Positions 10,511 to 21,818 of a stretch of 64,000 bases of DNA are shown here, in pieces. Origin of the DNA: Candidatus Pantoea edessiphila (lineage in GTDB: Bacteria; Pseudomonadota; Gammaproteobacteria; Enterobacterales; Enterobacteriaceae); NCBI RefSeq assembly GCF_002933335.1, contig NZ_PDKS01000002.1, forward strand, positions 1 to 64,000, read 5' to 3'. Every line of letters starts with the position of its first letter. Position 1 is the stretch's first letter. The notes under the pieces are model-generated. The model saw only the letters and a list, made by a program, of their open reading frames with translations. It searched no databases and was not told the DNA's origin. A program made the translations under genes and the position numbers.

Positions 10511-12955
10511 TTACCAGGTTTTACCTACATAAAGTTGAAATTTTTCTATGTTATCTCCTTGATATTGTTTTATTGGTATAGCATAAGAAAATTCTAAAGG
10601 TCCAAACGGTGATAACCATTTAAAAGCAATTCCAGTTGATATTCTAATTTTTTTAGGATCATTATAATTTGGCATATTTTTAATTTTTTCACCTTTATAC
10701 ATGGTATCCCACCTAGTATCCCATACATTTCCAAAATCGCAAAATAATGATGTACGTATTGAATTAGATAATTTTTCATTTAATAATGGAATAGGAAATA
10801 TTAACTCAATACTTCCAGAAAATAAAGCATCTCCTCCTATTGTATTATCTGATATGGTACACTCTCCTGTTGATATGCAATTAGGTGATAATGAATTTGA
10901 TTTTTTTAAATAGACAGATTTTGGTCCGACAGTATTGGTTTGAAAACCTCGAATGCTCTGTGGACCACCAGAATAAAAATTTTCATAAAAAGGCATTTCT
11001 CGTTTTCCAAGTTCTTTACCAAAACCTGAAAAACCTGCACCAAAACCTAAACGTACACTACCCGACAAGATCCACTTATTATCTTCATCAATTGGCACAT
11101 ATTTAGAGCTTTCCAATAAAATCTTAAAAAAATTATTACTTGATTTTAAGAAAGCAATTTTACTATTTAAATTCGTAAAGTTTCCTGTTATAGGTAAAAA
11201 AGGTTGACTAAGTGAATTATAGGTCCAACCAAAATTAAAATCAAAATCATTAGTTAATAATTTAAAATCGTTGTCAAAAAAATCATTGTTTTTAATAGAT
11301 TGAAAATATCGATATATAGATATTTGTTTTGATATATTAAAAATATTATTTTTAGTATAACCCATACCTAGATTTAGTGTACTTGTATTGCTCATTGGAA
11401 AACCTAGTGAAAAATCCCCTCCATAACTTATATTATTATATCCTAAGTTACTATATCCATTAGGTCCATTATCTGAGATCATTCTATTATAAAAAACATG
11501 CTTACTTAAACTAATGCCTTCTACTGAAAAGTAAGGATCGATTAATACAATATCAGCTTTTTTGTGACCATGCTCTTTGAATACATTGATTGTAAAGATA
11601 TTTCCTGTTCCAAATAAATTGTTTTGGCTTATACTGCTTTGAAAATTCAAACTATTGTTTTTACCATATCCAAGTCCAAATTTAATTCCTCCTGTTTTAT
11701 GCTCTGTTACTTTATAAGTTAAATCAATCTGATTTGGGCTATTTGGTAAAAAATTTTTTTCTACTTTAACTTGATCAAAATAATTAGTATTCATAAGAAT
11801 ACGTGTACTTTTATTCACTAGATTATCATTTAACCAAGCACCTTCCATTTGTTCTATTTTGCGCCTTAATACAATATCTTTTGATATGTCATTACCTTTA
11901 AAATGTATTTTACGTACATAGTATCTATTTCCTGAATTAACATTAAAACATATTGTTACTTGTTTATTAACATCATCTATTTTGTAATTTACATGTATAA
12001 TTGGATATGCATATCCATAATCGATAATTGCTTGCTTAATTCTATTTGTAGCCTGATGGACCTTTTCAACACTATATATATCATCCTTGGTAATTTTAAT
12101 AAGATTTTTTAAATGTTCTAATTTATTATTAAGATTACTACTTAATTTTATATCTAATACTTTATATTGATCACCTTCATTAAGATATACGGTAATATAA
12201 ACTCTCTTTTTATTTGGTGTTAAGCTTAATTTGGCAGATTTTACTTTAAAACGTATATAACCATTTTTGAGATAAAACTTGCGTAAGTTTATAACAGCAT
12301 TGTCTAGTTTTTGTTTCTGATAGATTCGACTTTTCAGTATATTCCACCACTTTTTTTTATCTCGAATATCAAATAAAGATAATAATTTACTATAAGTGAA
12401 TTTCTTATTACCAAGAATATTAATTTGATCAATTTTTGAAAATTCACCCTCTTTTAGTATGAATATAATATTAGAATAATTATTAGGAATAGGAGTAATA
12501 ATAGTTTTTATAGTAAAATTGTATTTACCTATATTGGAATAAAATTCTTCAAGTGATTTACTTGTGAGAAAAATCGAGTTTCGGTTTATAACATTACCAG
12601 CTATTATGTTAGCATCTTCAAATATTTTTTCTATTTTTTCTTTATTGATAATTTTATTGCCGATGATAGTCACTTTAGATATAATAGGAAGTTCTTTAAC
12701 CTTAATAGTTAAGGTATCATTATTTTTTATAACCTTCACTTGTTCAAAATTATTAGTAGAATATAAAAATTTAATGATGTTTTTGATTGCAATTTTATCA
12801 ACAACATCACCAGACTTTAATGGTATTTTAGACGATATTAAGTTTAAAGGTATCCTTTTCAATCCTTCAAAATTAATATTTTTAATTTTATCATTGGCGT
12901 AAACATCAATAGCAATTAAAAATAAGAGACTAAATAACAATTTTTTTATTATCAT
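10511..12955 (-). CDS. bamA: Outer-membrane protein assembly factor BamA
   Basis: BamA is the barrel core of the BAM complex, which inserts beta-barrel proteins in the outer membrane. The chosen start at 12955 gives a clean signal peptide ending at DVYA and 814 residues, against 810 in E. coli; an ATG at 12976 is also possible. Five POTRA repeats occupy roughly the first half. The barrel carries the conserved GGPQSIRGF loop 6 signature, and the protein ends in a barrel-type terminal strand with final Trp. Its retention implies an outer membrane with proteins even though local LPS genes are lost. Confidence 0.97.
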   Translation of the reverse strand: MIIKKLLFSLLFLIAIDVYANDKIKNINFEGLKRIPLNLISSKIPLKSGDVVDKIAIKNIIKFLYSTNNFEQVKVIKNNDTLTIKVKELPIISKVTIIGNKIINKEKIEKIFEDANIIAGNVINRNSIFLTSKSLEEFYSNIGKYNFTIKTIITPIPNNYSNIIFILKEGEFSKIDQINILGNKKFTYSKLLSLFDIRDKKKWWNILKSRIYQKQKLDNAVINLRKFYLKNGYIRFKVKSAKLSLTPNKKRVYITVYLNEGDQYKVLDIKLSSNLNNKLEHLKNLIKITKDDIYSVEKVHQATNRIKQAIIDYGYAYPIIHVNYKIDDVNKQVTICFNVNSGNRYYVRKIHFKGNDISKDIVLRRKIEQMEGAWLNDNLVNKSTRILMNTNYFDQVKVEKNFLPNSPNQIDLTYKVTEHKTGGIKFGLGYGKNNSLNFQSSISQNNLFGTGNIFTINVFKEHGHKKADIVLIDPYFSVEGISLSKHVFYNRMISDNGPNGYSNLGYNNISYGGDFSLGFPMSNTSTLNLGMGYTKNNIFNISKQISIYRYFQSIKNNDFFDNDFKLLTNDFDFNFGWTYNSLSQPFLPITGNFTNLNSKIAFLKSSNNFFKILLESSKYVPIDEDNKWILSGSVRLGFGAGFSGFGKELGKREMPFYENFYSGGPQSIRGFQTNTVGPKSVYLKKSNSLSPNCISTGECTISDNTIGGDALFSGSIELIFPIPLLNEKLSNSIRTSLFCDFGNVWDTRWDTMYKGEKIKNMPNYNDPKKIRISTGIAFKWLSPFGPLEFSYAIPIKQYQGDNIEKFQLYVGKTW

Positions 12956-12994
12956 TTGTATTATAATTTTTCCCATTAGATAACTTTATATGAA

Positions 12995-14347
12995 TTATAG
13001 ATTACTTGTAAATTTTGAAAAATCATTAGATAATGCAATTGTTATTAAGATGATGAGAATACTAAAACCTACCCATGAAAAAATATTATATGCTTGATCA
13101 GATAAAGGTTTTCCTGTTAATTTTTCTATTATCAAAAACAATATATGGCCACCATCTAAAATAGGTAAAGGTAGTAAATTAAATAAACTAATATTAATGC
13201 TAATTAAAGATAAAAAGAACAGGTAATGCATTATTCCAAGTTTAGCTGATGCAGTTGCCCCTTTAGCAATTGTAATCGGACCACTCAAATTATCTAATTT
13301 ATAATTACCATTGATCAAGTTAAATATTGAATCAACAATCATTTTAATGATTTGCCAAGTTTTTATGAGAGATTGTCTTAATGCAGCAAATATATTATAC
13401 CTATGAATAATTTTATAATTTTTAGGAAAAACAGTTTGTGACGTTATTAATATATTGTTTTTAATATTGTTTTGAATAAGTTCATTTGCATCAGTCTTAA
13501 ATTTTAATATTTTATTATTACGATTAATTTCTATTTCTATATTTTTTTTTTGAAAATATTTTACATAATTTATGAAAGGTTGTGAACGCAATAATATATT
13601 GCCATCTAACTTAGTGATAATATCTCCCTCTTTTAAATTATATTTATTTAACATATTTATATCACTAATTTTAGTTACTAAAAAATTTACAATTGGATAT
13701 GGTATAATACCTAATACTAATAATGGATCTCTACGTGGAAGATCAAAATTTAATTTATTTAAGTTAAATTCTTTTTTATAAATAATATTTTCGTTAATAT
13801 TAGCAAATGTTAGTGTAACAGTAGAATTTTTATGTTTAGACATTAATGCCATACGTACCGTATCCCAATCGGGAGTTACAATATTATCAACTTTCTTAAT
13901 TTCCGCTCCAGAATTAATATGTGCCTTTCCTATTACTGAATCTTCTATAACTTTACCAATAACTGGAGCATTCATGGTACCGATTTGAAAAAATAAAATT
14001 GAATATATAAAAATAGCCATTATTAAATTAGCTATAGGACCTGCTAAAATAATAAAAATTCTTTGCCAAATTGGTTTTCTGTTAAAGGTTTTGTGCAGTA
14101 AATGTAGAGGAACTTCACATGCACGTTCGTCAAGCATTTTTACATAGCCACCAACAGGAAATATTGAAACAACAAATTCAGTATCATAAAGATTAAACTT
14201 AAAAATTGATTTACCAAAACCAATAGAAAAACGATTTATCTTTACTCCATAATATCTAGCTACAAAAAAATGCCCTAGTTCATGTACCGTCACTAATACA
14301 CTAAAAGTTATTATAAAAACTCCTATATTCCAGATCACATTTAACAT
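12995..14347 (-). CDS. rseP: Site-2 zinc metalloprotease RseP
   Basis: RseP is an inner-membrane protease that in E. coli cleaves RseA in the sigma-E pathway and clears signal peptide remnants. The zinc site HELGH lies in TM1 near residue 22, and the third ligand region LPLPILDGGH lies near the C-terminus. Two PDZ-like domains lie between. Its 450 residues equal the E. coli length. Whether a sigma-E system remains cannot be judged from this window. Confidence 0.95.
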   Translation of the reverse strand: MLNVIWNIGVFIITFSVLVTVHELGHFFVARYYGVKINRFSIGFGKSIFKFNLYDTEFVVSIFPVGGYVKMLDERACEVPLHLLHKTFNRKPIWQRIFIILAGPIANLIMAIFIYSILFFQIGTMNAPVIGKVIEDSVIGKAHINSGAEIKKVDNIVTPDWDTVRMALMSKHKNSTVTLTFANINENIIYKKEFNLNKLNFDLPRRDPLLVLGIIPYPIVNFLVTKISDINMLNKYNLKEGDIITKLDGNILLRSQPFINYVKYFQKKNIEIEINRNNKILKFKTDANELIQNNIKNNILITSQTVFPKNYKIIHRYNIFAALRQSLIKTWQIIKMIVDSIFNLINGNYKLDNLSGPITIAKGATASAKLGIMHYLFFLSLISINISLFNLLPLPILDGGHILFLIIEKLTGKPLSDQAYNIFSWVGFSILIILITIALSNDFSKFTSNL

Positions 14348-14366
14348 GCCTGTATAATCCTCAAAA

Positions 14367-15215
14367 CTATTTCAGATAAAAAACCATAAATAAACTAAAA
14401 ACTGGAACAACCGTAGTTAAACTATCTATGCGATCAAGAATTCCACCATGTCCGGGAATTATATTACTACTATCCTTAATACCGATTTCACGTTTCATCA
14501 TGCTCTCTGTAAGATCTCCCAAAAGAGATGCAAAAGTAATTACAATTGAAAAAATTACTAAATGTTTTTTCGAAAAATCTAAAATTTTTAATTTAAAAAA
14601 TAAAAGATTTATCAAAAACGAAAAAATTAAGCTAAAAGCAAAACCTTCCCATGTTTTATTAGGTGAAATTATAGGTGCTAGTTTATTCTTACCAAAAACA
14701 TTGCCAAAGAAATAAGCACTAGAATCTATACAACATACTAAAAAAATAATATATAGAATCCACCAAGATCCTATAAATTGATTTTTATCATAATTTAAGC
14801 ATCTAAATACTGCTAAGATATAAAAAAAAGGAATAAGAGTAAGAATACCAAAAACAGCACGGATTAAATTAGAGTTGTTCCAGAGAAAAGAAGAGAGAGG
14901 ATAGGTTAGTACCAAAAATAGTGCTATGATCCACCAGGTTAAAGAGATCCATAATAATGTGGTTACTATTAATGAATAGATATTATATTTATAAATATTA
15001 AGAAATAGCATTAATACAAATAATATAAAACCAAATAATATAGACATTATTACACGCTGATATAATAAAATTATACCAGACAAGTTACTCCATTCCCAAG
15101 CTGCAAGAACGCATACAGCTAAAACAATTAACTCAAAATTTAAAGGAGATAATAAAAATACCGCAAAAATTATAAACACAATTAAAATCAAAGCAGCAAA
15201 AAAACGATTTTTCAA
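14367..15215 (-). CDS. cdsA: Phosphatidate cytidylyltransferase
   Basis: CdsA makes CDP-diacylglycerol, the precursor of all phospholipids. It is a multi-spanning membrane protein with the CDS signature GDLTESMMKREIGIKDSS followed by PGHGGILDRIDS near the C-terminus. I chose a TTG start at 15215 because LKNRFFAALIL aligns with the E. coli N-terminus and GGGG lies eight bases upstream. This gives 282 residues (E. coli 285). An ATG at 15263 would overlap uppS by 32 bases and add an unrelated extension. Confidence 0.93.
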   Translation of the reverse strand: MKNRFFAALILIVFIIFAVFLLSPLNFELIVLAVCVLAAWEWSNLSGIILLYQRVIMSILFGFILFVLMLFLNIYKYNIYSLIVTTLLWISLTWWIIALFLVLTYPLSSFLWNNSNLIRAVFGILTLIPFFYILAVFRCLNYDKNQFIGSWWILYIIFLVCCIDSSAYFFGNVFGKNKLAPIISPNKTWEGFAFSLIFSFLINLLFFKLKILDFSKKHLVIFSIVITFASLLGDLTESMMKREIGIKDSSNIIPGHGGILDRIDSLTTVVPVFSLFMVFYLK

Positions 15216-15231
15216 AACAGATACCCCTTTT

Positions 15232-15981
15232 CTATTTGGTAGTATCCGGCAACAATCTACCATAACGTCTTTCTCTTAAATAAAATTCCTTTAAAGCAAT
15301 ATCAAATATGTGCTCATCAAAATCAGGCCAAAGAATATTAGTAAAGTAAAACTCAGCATAAGCTAGTTGCCATAATAAAAAATTACTAATCCTATATTCA
15401 CCTCCTGTTCTGATTAATAAATCTACTTCAGGCAAATTACTAGTAGTCAGGTGAGATGTTAAACTATCTTCAGTTATATGCTCAGGAGATAATAATCCAT
15501 TTTTTACTTTTTTCGCTATTTTTTTTGCACTTTCAGTTATATCCCATCTGCCATCATAATTAATAGCTATGTTTAGTATCAATTTGTTATTGTTTTTAGT
15601 TAACATTTCAGCATATTTAATACGATCTTGGATTATTTTATTAAAAAAAACTACATCACCAATAATACATAAGCAAATACCATGTCTATGAAGATTTTCT
15701 ACTTCTATTTCTAAAGATGATATAAACAACTCTATCAAATCATTTACTTCTTGCTTTGGTCGGTTCCAATTATCTCTACTGAAAGTATATAGTGTTAATA
15801 CTCTAATATTGTGATTTAAAGCAAATCTAATAGATCTTTTTACAGACTCAACACCTGCTTTATGACCATAAATACGCGATCTTCCTTTATTAAGTGCCCA
15901 GCGTCCATTACCATCCATAATAATTGCTATATGATATGGATTATTTATTTGATCGTTATGAATTTTATTATCAAAAGACAT
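15232..15981 (-). CDS. uppS: Undecaprenyl diphosphate synthase
   Basis: UppS extends farnesyl diphosphate to the C55 carrier lipid needed for lipid II. The family signature IIMDGNGRWA with its catalytic aspartate is near residue 22, and the RTGGEYRISNFLLWQ and AYAEFYF segments lie toward the C-terminus. The product is 249 residues (E. coli 253). Its presence with mraY and murG supports a working lipid II pathway. Confidence 0.96.
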   Translation of the reverse strand: MSFDNKIHNDQINNPYHIAIIMDGNGRWALNKGRSRIYGHKAGVESVKRSIRFALNHNIRVLTLYTFSRDNWNRPKQEVNDLIELFISSLEIEVENLHRHGICLCIIGDVVFFNKIIQDRIKYAEMLTKNNNKLILNIAINYDGRWDITESAKKIAKKVKNGLLSPEHITEDSLTSHLTTSNLPEVDLLIRTGGEYRISNFLLWQLAYAEFYFTNILWPDFDEHIFDIALKEFYLRERRYGRLLPDTTK

Positions 15982-16145
15982 ATATCAACAAACATAATAG
16001 ATAATTAATTTTTCCGCAATAAAACAATTTTTAGTTTATTATAGTATGAAACAATTATAATAATAACATTTTTCCATGATCTTTATTTAACTATAACATT
16101 GTCAATTAAATCAATCAAACAGTATTGTTATAATAATTTTCAGTA

Positions 16146-17339
16146 CTAATCAAATAACACTAACATCTTCTCAGTAACATCTCGTGCTATTCGATCTATT
16201 TCCAGTACAGCTTCTAATGTGGCTGGTTCTTGACAAGAAAAGGCTGTCAAAACAGCACTGTTTAAGGATGCAATATCAGTAAATTTAATTTTATGATTTA
16301 AAAAAGCCTCAACAGCAATTTCATTAGCGGCATTTAAGATAGTAGTTGCTGCTTGTCCATCTTTAAAAGCATCTAACATTAATTTTAAACAAGGATAACG
16401 ATTAAAATCTGGTTCAATAAAAGTAAATGCAGAAAGGTTAGTGAAATCGAGCCGTGGTACACTTGTAGTAATTCTTGCAGGCCACGCCATAGTATTAGCA
16501 ATTGGTATACGCATATCAGGATTACCTAATTGGGCTAATACACTACCATCACAATATCTCACCATAGAATGAATTATTGATTGAGGATGTAATATTAATT
16601 CTATTTGATTTGCGTTTGCATTAAATAACCAACGTGCTTCAACATATTCTAAACCTTTATTCATCATTGTGGCAGAATCAACAGAAATTTTACGTCCCAT
16701 AGACCAATTAGGATGAGCACAAGCTTCATTAGGAGAGATTTTATTTAAATTTTTTAAATCTATATTGAGAAAAGGACCTCCTGATCCTGTTAGTATAATA
16801 GATTCTACGCCATTTTTACGTAAATCAGCGTATCCTAGCTGATTTTGCACTGAAAATGGTAAAATTTGAAAAATTGCATTATGTTCACTATCAACGGGCA
16901 GTAATTTTGCATTGTGTTTTTTTACTGCTTCCATAAATATACGACCACAGGTAACCAAAGATTCCTTATTGGCTAACAAAACTGTTTTACCAGCGCGAAT
17001 TGCTGACCACGTGGGTAATAATCCTGATATCCCAACTATAGCAGCCATTACCTGATCAACTTCACTAAGTCTAGCTAATTCACATGCAACTTTAATTCCA
17101 GATAAGACTTCAGTATTTACTTTGAGAGATTTTAATTTATTTCTTACTTTTTTAGCATCTATTTCATTAGCCATAGCAGCATATCGAGGTTGAAATAATT
17201 CACATTGTCGAACCATTAAGTCAATATTTCCACCAGCAACTAATGCTATAACTTGATAAAGCTCAGGATTAACACGAATCACATCTAATGTATTAATACC
17301 AATAGATCCTGTTGAACCCAATAGAGTCAATCTTTTCAT
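16146..17339 (-). CDS. dxr: 1-deoxy-D-xylulose 5-phosphate reductoisomerase
   Basis: Dxr catalyses the NADPH-dependent second step of the MEP isoprenoid pathway, which feeds UppS. The NADPH-binding GSTGSIG is at the N-terminus, and the metal and substrate segments [11 protein letters not shown] and the [19 protein letters not shown] region are intact. I placed the start at 17339, where [14 protein letters not shown] matches E. coli (397 against 398 residues). An ATG 13 codons upstream (17378) is possible. Codon use looks a little less AT-biased than in most neighbours. Confidence 0.95.
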   Translation of the reverse strand: MKRLTLLGSTGSIGINTLDVIRVNPELYQVIALVAGGNIDLMVRQCELFQPRYAAMANEIDAKKVRNKLKSLKVNTEVLSGIKVACELARLSEVDQVMAAIVGISGLLPTWSAIRAGKTVLLANKESLVTCGRIFMEAVKKHNAKLLPVDSEHNAIFQILPFSVQNQLGYADLRKNGVESIILTGSGGPFLNIDLKNLNKISPNEACAHPNWSMGRKISVDSATMMNKGLEYVEARWLFNANANQIELILHPQSIIHSMVRYCDGSVLAQLGNPDMRIPIANTMAWPARITTSVPRLDFTNLSAFTFIEPDFNRYPCLKLMLDAFKDGQAATTILNAANEIAVEAFLNHKIKFTDIASLNSAVLTAFSCQEPATLEAVLEIDRIARDVTEKMLVLFD

Positions 17340-17432
17340 GACACTATCCACATGCCGTAAAAAATAATTATTACTCATAAACTTTTAATTAAAAAGTTTA
17401 ATAAATTACTATCTGTTAATTTAACATCATGG

Positions 17433-17990
17433 TTAAAATTTCATTAATTCATTTTCTTTTTTTGAGAGCAACACATCAATTTGAGCAATATATTTAGATG
17501 TTATTTTTTGAATATCCTGTTGCAAATTATGTTCGTCATCTTCGCCAATTGTTTTTTCTTTTAACATAATTCTAATTTTATCATTGTTATCTCTTCTAAT
17601 ATTACGTATAGAAACACGACTTTGCTCAGCAGTATTTCTTACAATTTTAATTAATTCTTTCCTACGCTCTTCAGTCAATGTTGGGATAGGAACATAAATA
17701 TTATCCCCTTCCGAAAGAGGATTTAAACCTAAATCAGATGCTTTAATAGCATTTTTAATTGAAGCAACAATTGAGCTATCAAATACATTAATTTTCAATG
17801 TACGTGAATTTTCTACATTAATATTAGATAGTTTATAAATAGGTGTTAAACTGCCATAATAATTCACCATAATACTATCTAGTAGAGTAGTTGCAGCACG
17901 TCCTGTTCGAATTTTATTTATTATCTTTGTAAATAAATTAATACATTTAACCATACGTACTTCAGTATCTTTTTTAATATCATTAATCAC
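17433..17990 (-). CDS. frr: Ribosome recycling factor
   Basis: RRF splits post-termination ribosomes together with EF-G. Its 185 residues equal the E. coli length. The conserved elements IRTGRAATTLLDSIMVNYYG and the C-terminal helix with SIRNIRRDNNDKI are intact. The neighbours pyrH and dxr keep their E. coli order. Confidence 0.96.
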   Translation of the reverse strand: MINDIKKDTEVRMVKCINLFTKIINKIRTGRAATTLLDSIMVNYYGSLTPIYKLSNINVENSRTLKINVFDSSIVASIKNAIKASDLGLNPLSEGDNIYVPIPTLTEERRKELIKIVRNTAEQSRVSIRNIRRDNNDKIRIMLKEKTIGEDDEHNLQQDIQKITSKYIAQIDVLLSKKENELMKF

Positions 17991-18079
17991 TTTACAAAAC
18001 CCTTGTGTTTTTAATTGATTATGTTTAACAAAAGAAAAATGTTAAATTTTGTTAGGTTGATTCTGTTTAATTATTATTA

Positions 18080-18805
18080 CTAATTTTTAATTATAGTACC
18101 TTCTTTTTGTCCTACTACTATACAGCGCAGTGCGCCGCGTTTGTTTATATTAAAAACATGAATAGGCAAATTGTGGGCACGAGCTAATGTAAATGCAGTT
18201 AGATCCATTATTTTTAATTCTTGATTTAATACCTGAGAATAAGTTAATTGCTCGTATAAAATTGCATCTTCATTATGAGCAGGATCAGAAGAGTATACAC
18301 CATCTACTTTAGTAGCTTTCAATACCACATTCGCTTCAATTTCAATACCGCGCAAACAAGCTGCAGAATCAGTAGTAAAAAAAGGATTTCCAATACCTGC
18401 AGATAATATTACTATATGATTTTTCCCTAAAAGGTCAATTGCTTTTGACCAATTATAATTTTCACAAACTCCTGATAATGGAATTGCTGACATTAAACAA
18501 GCATTTATATAAGCTCGATGTAAGGAATCACGAAGAGCTAGACCATTCATTACAGTTGCTAACATACCTATATGATCACCAACTACGCGATTCATGCCTG
18601 ATCTAGATAGACCCGCTCCACGAAACAAGTTTCCTCCACCAATAACTATTGCAACCTGAACACCTAATGCAATTAATTCTTTTATTTCTTGTGCTAAAAG
18701 ATCAAGAAAACTTGTATCGATACCAAAACTTTCCTTTCCTTGTAATGCTTCACCACTTAACTTCAGAAGAATACGTTGATAAACAGTATTTTTATTATTT
18801 ATCAT
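18080..18805 (-). CDS. pyrH: UMP kinase
   Basis: PyrH phosphorylates UMP to UDP. It belongs to the hexameric bacterial amino acid kinase family, unrelated to eukaryotic UMP/CMP kinase. The N-terminal [11 protein letters not shown] and the [11 protein letters not shown] nucleotide-binding loop are intact, as is the [15 protein letters not shown] region. Length is 241 residues, as in E. coli. Confidence 0.97.
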   Translation of the reverse strand: MINNKNTVYQRILLKLSGEALQGKESFGIDTSFLDLLAQEIKELIALGVQVAIVIGGGNLFRGAGLSRSGMNRVVGDHIGMLATVMNGLALRDSLHRAYINACLMSAIPLSGVCENYNWSKAIDLLGKNHIVILSAGIGNPFFTTDSAACLRGIEIEANVVLKATKVDGVYSSDPAHNEDAILYEQLTYSQVLNQELKIMDLTAFTLARAHNLPIHVFNINKRGALRCIVVGQKEGTIIKN

Positions 18806-18888
18806 AGCAGACTGTTTCCGAGAAAATTATATAAATGAAATATAAAATTTAGACGATTGTCTATTTCTATTATTACTATTTTATTAAG

Positions 18889-18919
18889 ATATAACAAAAG
18901 CAATGTGATTTATCATTGC
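18889..18919 (-). terminator. Candidate terminator or attenuator between tsf and pyrH
   Basis: On the minus strand GCAATG (18919-18914) pairs perfectly with CATTGC (18905-18900) around an eight-base loop, followed at once by TTTTGTTAT. Its position after the tsf stop fits a weak intrinsic terminator that separates or attenuates pyrH expression from rpsB-tsf. Confidence 0.45.
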
Positions 18920-18974
18920 ATATATTAGACAAAAGCCGTATTTGAAAAGGTTTTTTTTTGAAGATTAAAATTAT

Positions 18975-19802
18975 TTATTCCTTGATGTAATGCATATTAT
19001 TTTTTTCCAATTGTTCTCCAACTTCAAAACGTATAAATTCAATTATTTCAGCGTCTTGTTCTTGTAAAACATCATTAATAGTTTTATTATGATCCATAAC
19101 GAAAATTTGACCAATTAAAGATATTTCATTTTCAAATTTTCTCATACGACCTTCTACTATTTTCTCAGCAATTTCTCTTGACTTAGTAGACTTTTTTGCA
19201 ATTACTATTTGAATTTCTCGTTCTTTTTCAATAATATTGTTGGGTATATCTTCTGGTTTGATAAATATAGGATTACTTGCTGCAATATGCATAGCAATGT
19301 TCTTTATTAGATTTTTACTTATATTATAACCGGAAACTAATACACCTATACGATCTCTATGTAAGTAACACCCCAGTTCTGCACCTTGTAATATACTCAG
19401 TCTGTTGATTTGAATATTTTCGCCTATCTTTGCTACTAATGAAATCCTTTCTTCTTCGAATTGTTTTTTAAGGGAAACAAGATTAATTTCAGGATTTAAA
19501 ACCACACAATTTGTTAACTTATCAGCAAAATTTAAGAAACAAATATTTTTTGTTACAAAATCAGTTTCACAATTTAATTCTAAGATTACACCATAATTAC
19601 CAAAAATTTTCACCCTAATAATACCATTTACCGCAACGTTATTTACTTTTTTTAATGCTTTTATAGAACTAGACTTACGCATATATTCTATTGCTAAATG
19701 GATATCCCCATTTACTTCAATTAACGCTTTTTTACACTCCATTATGCCTGCTCCAGTATATTCGCGCAGTTTTTTTATTAATGCAGCATTAATTTCAGAC
19801 AT
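18975..19802 (-). CDS. tsf: Elongation factor Ts
   Basis: EF-Ts is the nucleotide exchange factor for EF-Tu. The N-terminal UBA-like domain with LREYTGAGIMECKKAL and the core TDFV element (ELNCETDFVTKN) are present. The product is 275 residues against 283 in E. coli, with a modestly shortened coiled-coil and C-terminal part. It follows rpsB on the same strand, as in other enterobacteria. Confidence 0.95.
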   Translation of the reverse strand: MSEINAALIKKLREYTGAGIMECKKALIEVNGDIHLAIEYMRKSSSIKALKKVNNVAVNGIIRVKIFGNYGVILELNCETDFVTKNICFLNFADKLTNCVVLNPEINLVSLKKQFEEERISLVAKIGENIQINRLSILQGAELGCYLHRDRIGVLVSGYNISKNLIKNIAMHIAASNPIFIKPEDIPNNIIEKEREIQIVIAKKSTKSREIAEKIVEGRMRKFENEISLIGQIFVMDHNKTINDVLQEQDAEIIEFIRFEVGEQLEKNNMHYIKE

Positions 19803-19954
19803 TTCAAATCCTCGGTTAATATTTTATATATTTGTCTTAAACTTAAATAAAAATAAAAATTATTTTTTACTAGTTATAAAATTATACCCATAATATTTAT
19901 TTAATATTATACTATACTGCTATATCATCTGTAGAATTGATTTATTAAAATTAA

Positions 19955-20671
19955 TCACATATCTTCCTGTGTTCGGAAATTTTGATGTTCTTGTAAACGA
20001 CTCTCGTGTATCGCTGTAACAACAATACCTAGGTATAAATTAACAGCACGCATTGCGTCATCATTCCCAGGAATAACAAAGTCAACACCATCTGGATTAG
20101 AATTAGTATCCACTATGGCAAAAACCGGTATACCCATGTTATTTGCTTCTTTAATTGCGATATTTTCTTTATGAGCATCAATAACAAACAGTGCATCAGG
20201 TAAACCACCCATATCCTTAATACCGCCTAAACTGTTTTCTAATTTAGATAATTTACGTACACGTAGCAAAGCTTCTTTTTTAGTAAGTTTATTAAGAGTA
20301 CCATCTTGTGACTGGATTTCAAGTTCTTTTAAGCGTTTTATGGATTGTCGAACAGTTTTCCAATTAGTTAACATACCTCCTAACCAATGATGATTAACAA
20401 AAAATTGATCACATTTTAATGCAGATTCTTTTACTGCTTCACTGGCAGCTCGTTTAGTTCCAACAAATAATATTTTACCTTTGCGAAGAGAAATTTTTCC
20501 TAGTTCTAGGATAGCTTGATTAAACATCGAAACAGTTTTTTCAAGATCAATTATGTGTATTTTATTACGAGCACCGTATATAAAAGGCTTCATTTTGGGA
20601 TTCCAGTAACGAGTTTGATGACCAAAATGTGCACCTGCTTTAATCATATTACGCATAGAAATAATTGCCAT
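19955..20671 (-). CDS. rpsB: 30S ribosomal protein S2
   Basis: S2 is a component of the small ribosomal subunit. The start at 20671 gives [20 protein letters not shown], aligned with the E. coli N-terminus, and is preceded by AGAGGT at good spacing. An upstream ATG (20755) would only add a hydrophobic, non-homologous extension. The product is 238 residues against 241. The family signature ends in [19 protein letters not shown]. Confidence 0.97.
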   Translation of the reverse strand: MAIISMRNMIKAGAHFGHQTRYWNPKMKPFIYGARNKIHIIDLEKTVSMFNQAILELGKISLRKGKILFVGTKRAASEAVKESALKCDQFFVNHHWLGGMLTNWKTVRQSIKRLKELEIQSQDGTLNKLTKKEALLRVRKLSKLENSLGGIKDMGGLPDALFVIDAHKENIAIKEANNMGIPVFAIVDTNSNPDGVDFVIPGNDDAMRAVNLYLGIVVTAIHESRLQEHQNFRTQEDM

Positions 20672-21026
20672 TAATACCTCTGAATATTTATTATAGTTAG
20701 ATCTGCATATATAGATATATCGGATTATTATAAAAATAATTTTAAAAATTAACAAATAATAATTAGATTAATACTTACAACACATATCTAACTTTAGATA
20801 ATTATGTACTTATATTAATATTAAACTTTTATAAAAATAATTAATTAGCACTATAGTTACTTTAATTTTATTTTATAGCATACTTTAAATATATAAAATA
20901 AATTATGAGCTATTTATAATAATTAGATGTACTTTGTATAATCATATGTACTTATTTAGCATATGAATGTTAACATAAAAATATTATTAATGTTAGACAA
21001 AATCTTATAATTTTGGAATTAATATA
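20672..21026. other. Divergent regulatory spacer between rpsB and map
   Basis: About 355 AT-rich bases separate the divergent rpsB and map genes. It must carry promoters for both and any rpsB mRNA leader. I saw no tRNA, no reading frame and no hairpin strong enough to assign. The E. coli small RNA tff lies in the equivalent place, but no counterpart can be recognised here. Confidence 0.5.
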
Positions 21027-21818
21027 ATGTCTATTTTTTTAAAAAATAATGAGGAAATAAAAAAAATTCGAATTGCCTGTCATTTAGCTGCTGATGTGTT
21101 AGAAATGATAGAACAATATGTAATACCAGGTATAACCACAGGTAAAATAGATCATATATGTCATGAATATATGATCTATAAACAAAATGTAATTCCAGCA
21201 TGCCTAGGATATAAAGGATTTCCTAAATCCGTATGTATATCTGTAAATGAAGTAGTATGCCATGGTATTCCTAATGATGATCAAATACTAAAAAATGGAG
21301 ATATTGTTAATATTGATGTGACAGTTATTAAAGATTCATATCACGGCGATACATCTAAAATGTTTATAGTTGGAAAACCGACTGTTGAAGGTAAAAATTT
21401 GTGTAAAATTACACAAGAGAGTCTTTATTTAGCTTTAAATGTGGTTAAGCCAGGAATTAATGTAAATAGAATTGGATATATTATTCAAAAACATGTGGAA
21501 TGTCATGGTTTATCTGTTGTACGTGATTACTGTGGTCATGGTATCGGAAAGAATTTTCATGAAGAACCACAAATTCTACATTACACAACAAGAAATAATA
21601 AGATAGTTTTAAAAAAAGGCATGATTTTTACTATTGAACCTATGGTAAATATTGGTAATCATCATGTTTATACTATGATTGATGGTTGGACAGTAAAGAC
21701 TAAAGATCAAAGCTTATCAGCACAATATGAACACACAATTTTGGTAACTAATAATGGCTGCGAAATTTTAACATTACGTAAGGAAGAAGACCTTCCTCCA
21801 TTATTAATTAATAATTAA
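21027..21818 (+). CDS. map: Methionine aminopeptidase type I
   Basis: MAP removes initiator methionine from nascent proteins. The metal ligands are visible: Asp in VNIDVTV, Asp in YHGDTSKMF, His in CGHGIGKNFHEEP, Glu in IEPMV, and Glu in QYEHTI. The product is 263 residues against 264 in E. coli. In E. coli glnD lies between map and dapD; here it is gone. Confidence 0.97.
   Translation: MSIFLKNNEEIKKIRIACHLAADVLEMIEQYVIPGITTGKIDHICHEYMIYKQNVIPACLGYKGFPKSVCISVNEVVCHGIPNDDQILKNGDIVNIDVTVIKDSYHGDTSKMFIVGKPTVEGKNLCKITQESLYLALNVVKPGINVNRIGYIIQKHVECHGLSVVRDYCGHGIGKNFHEEPQILHYTTRNNKIVLKKGMIFTIEPMVNIGNHHVYTMIDGWTVKTKDQSLSAQYEHTILVTNNGCEILTLRKEEDLPPLLINN

Noticed and set aside
20672-20755. An N-terminal extension of S2
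   Set aside because: It is a non-homologous AT-driven stretch; the start at 20671 has a Shine-Dalgarno and matches the family N-terminus.
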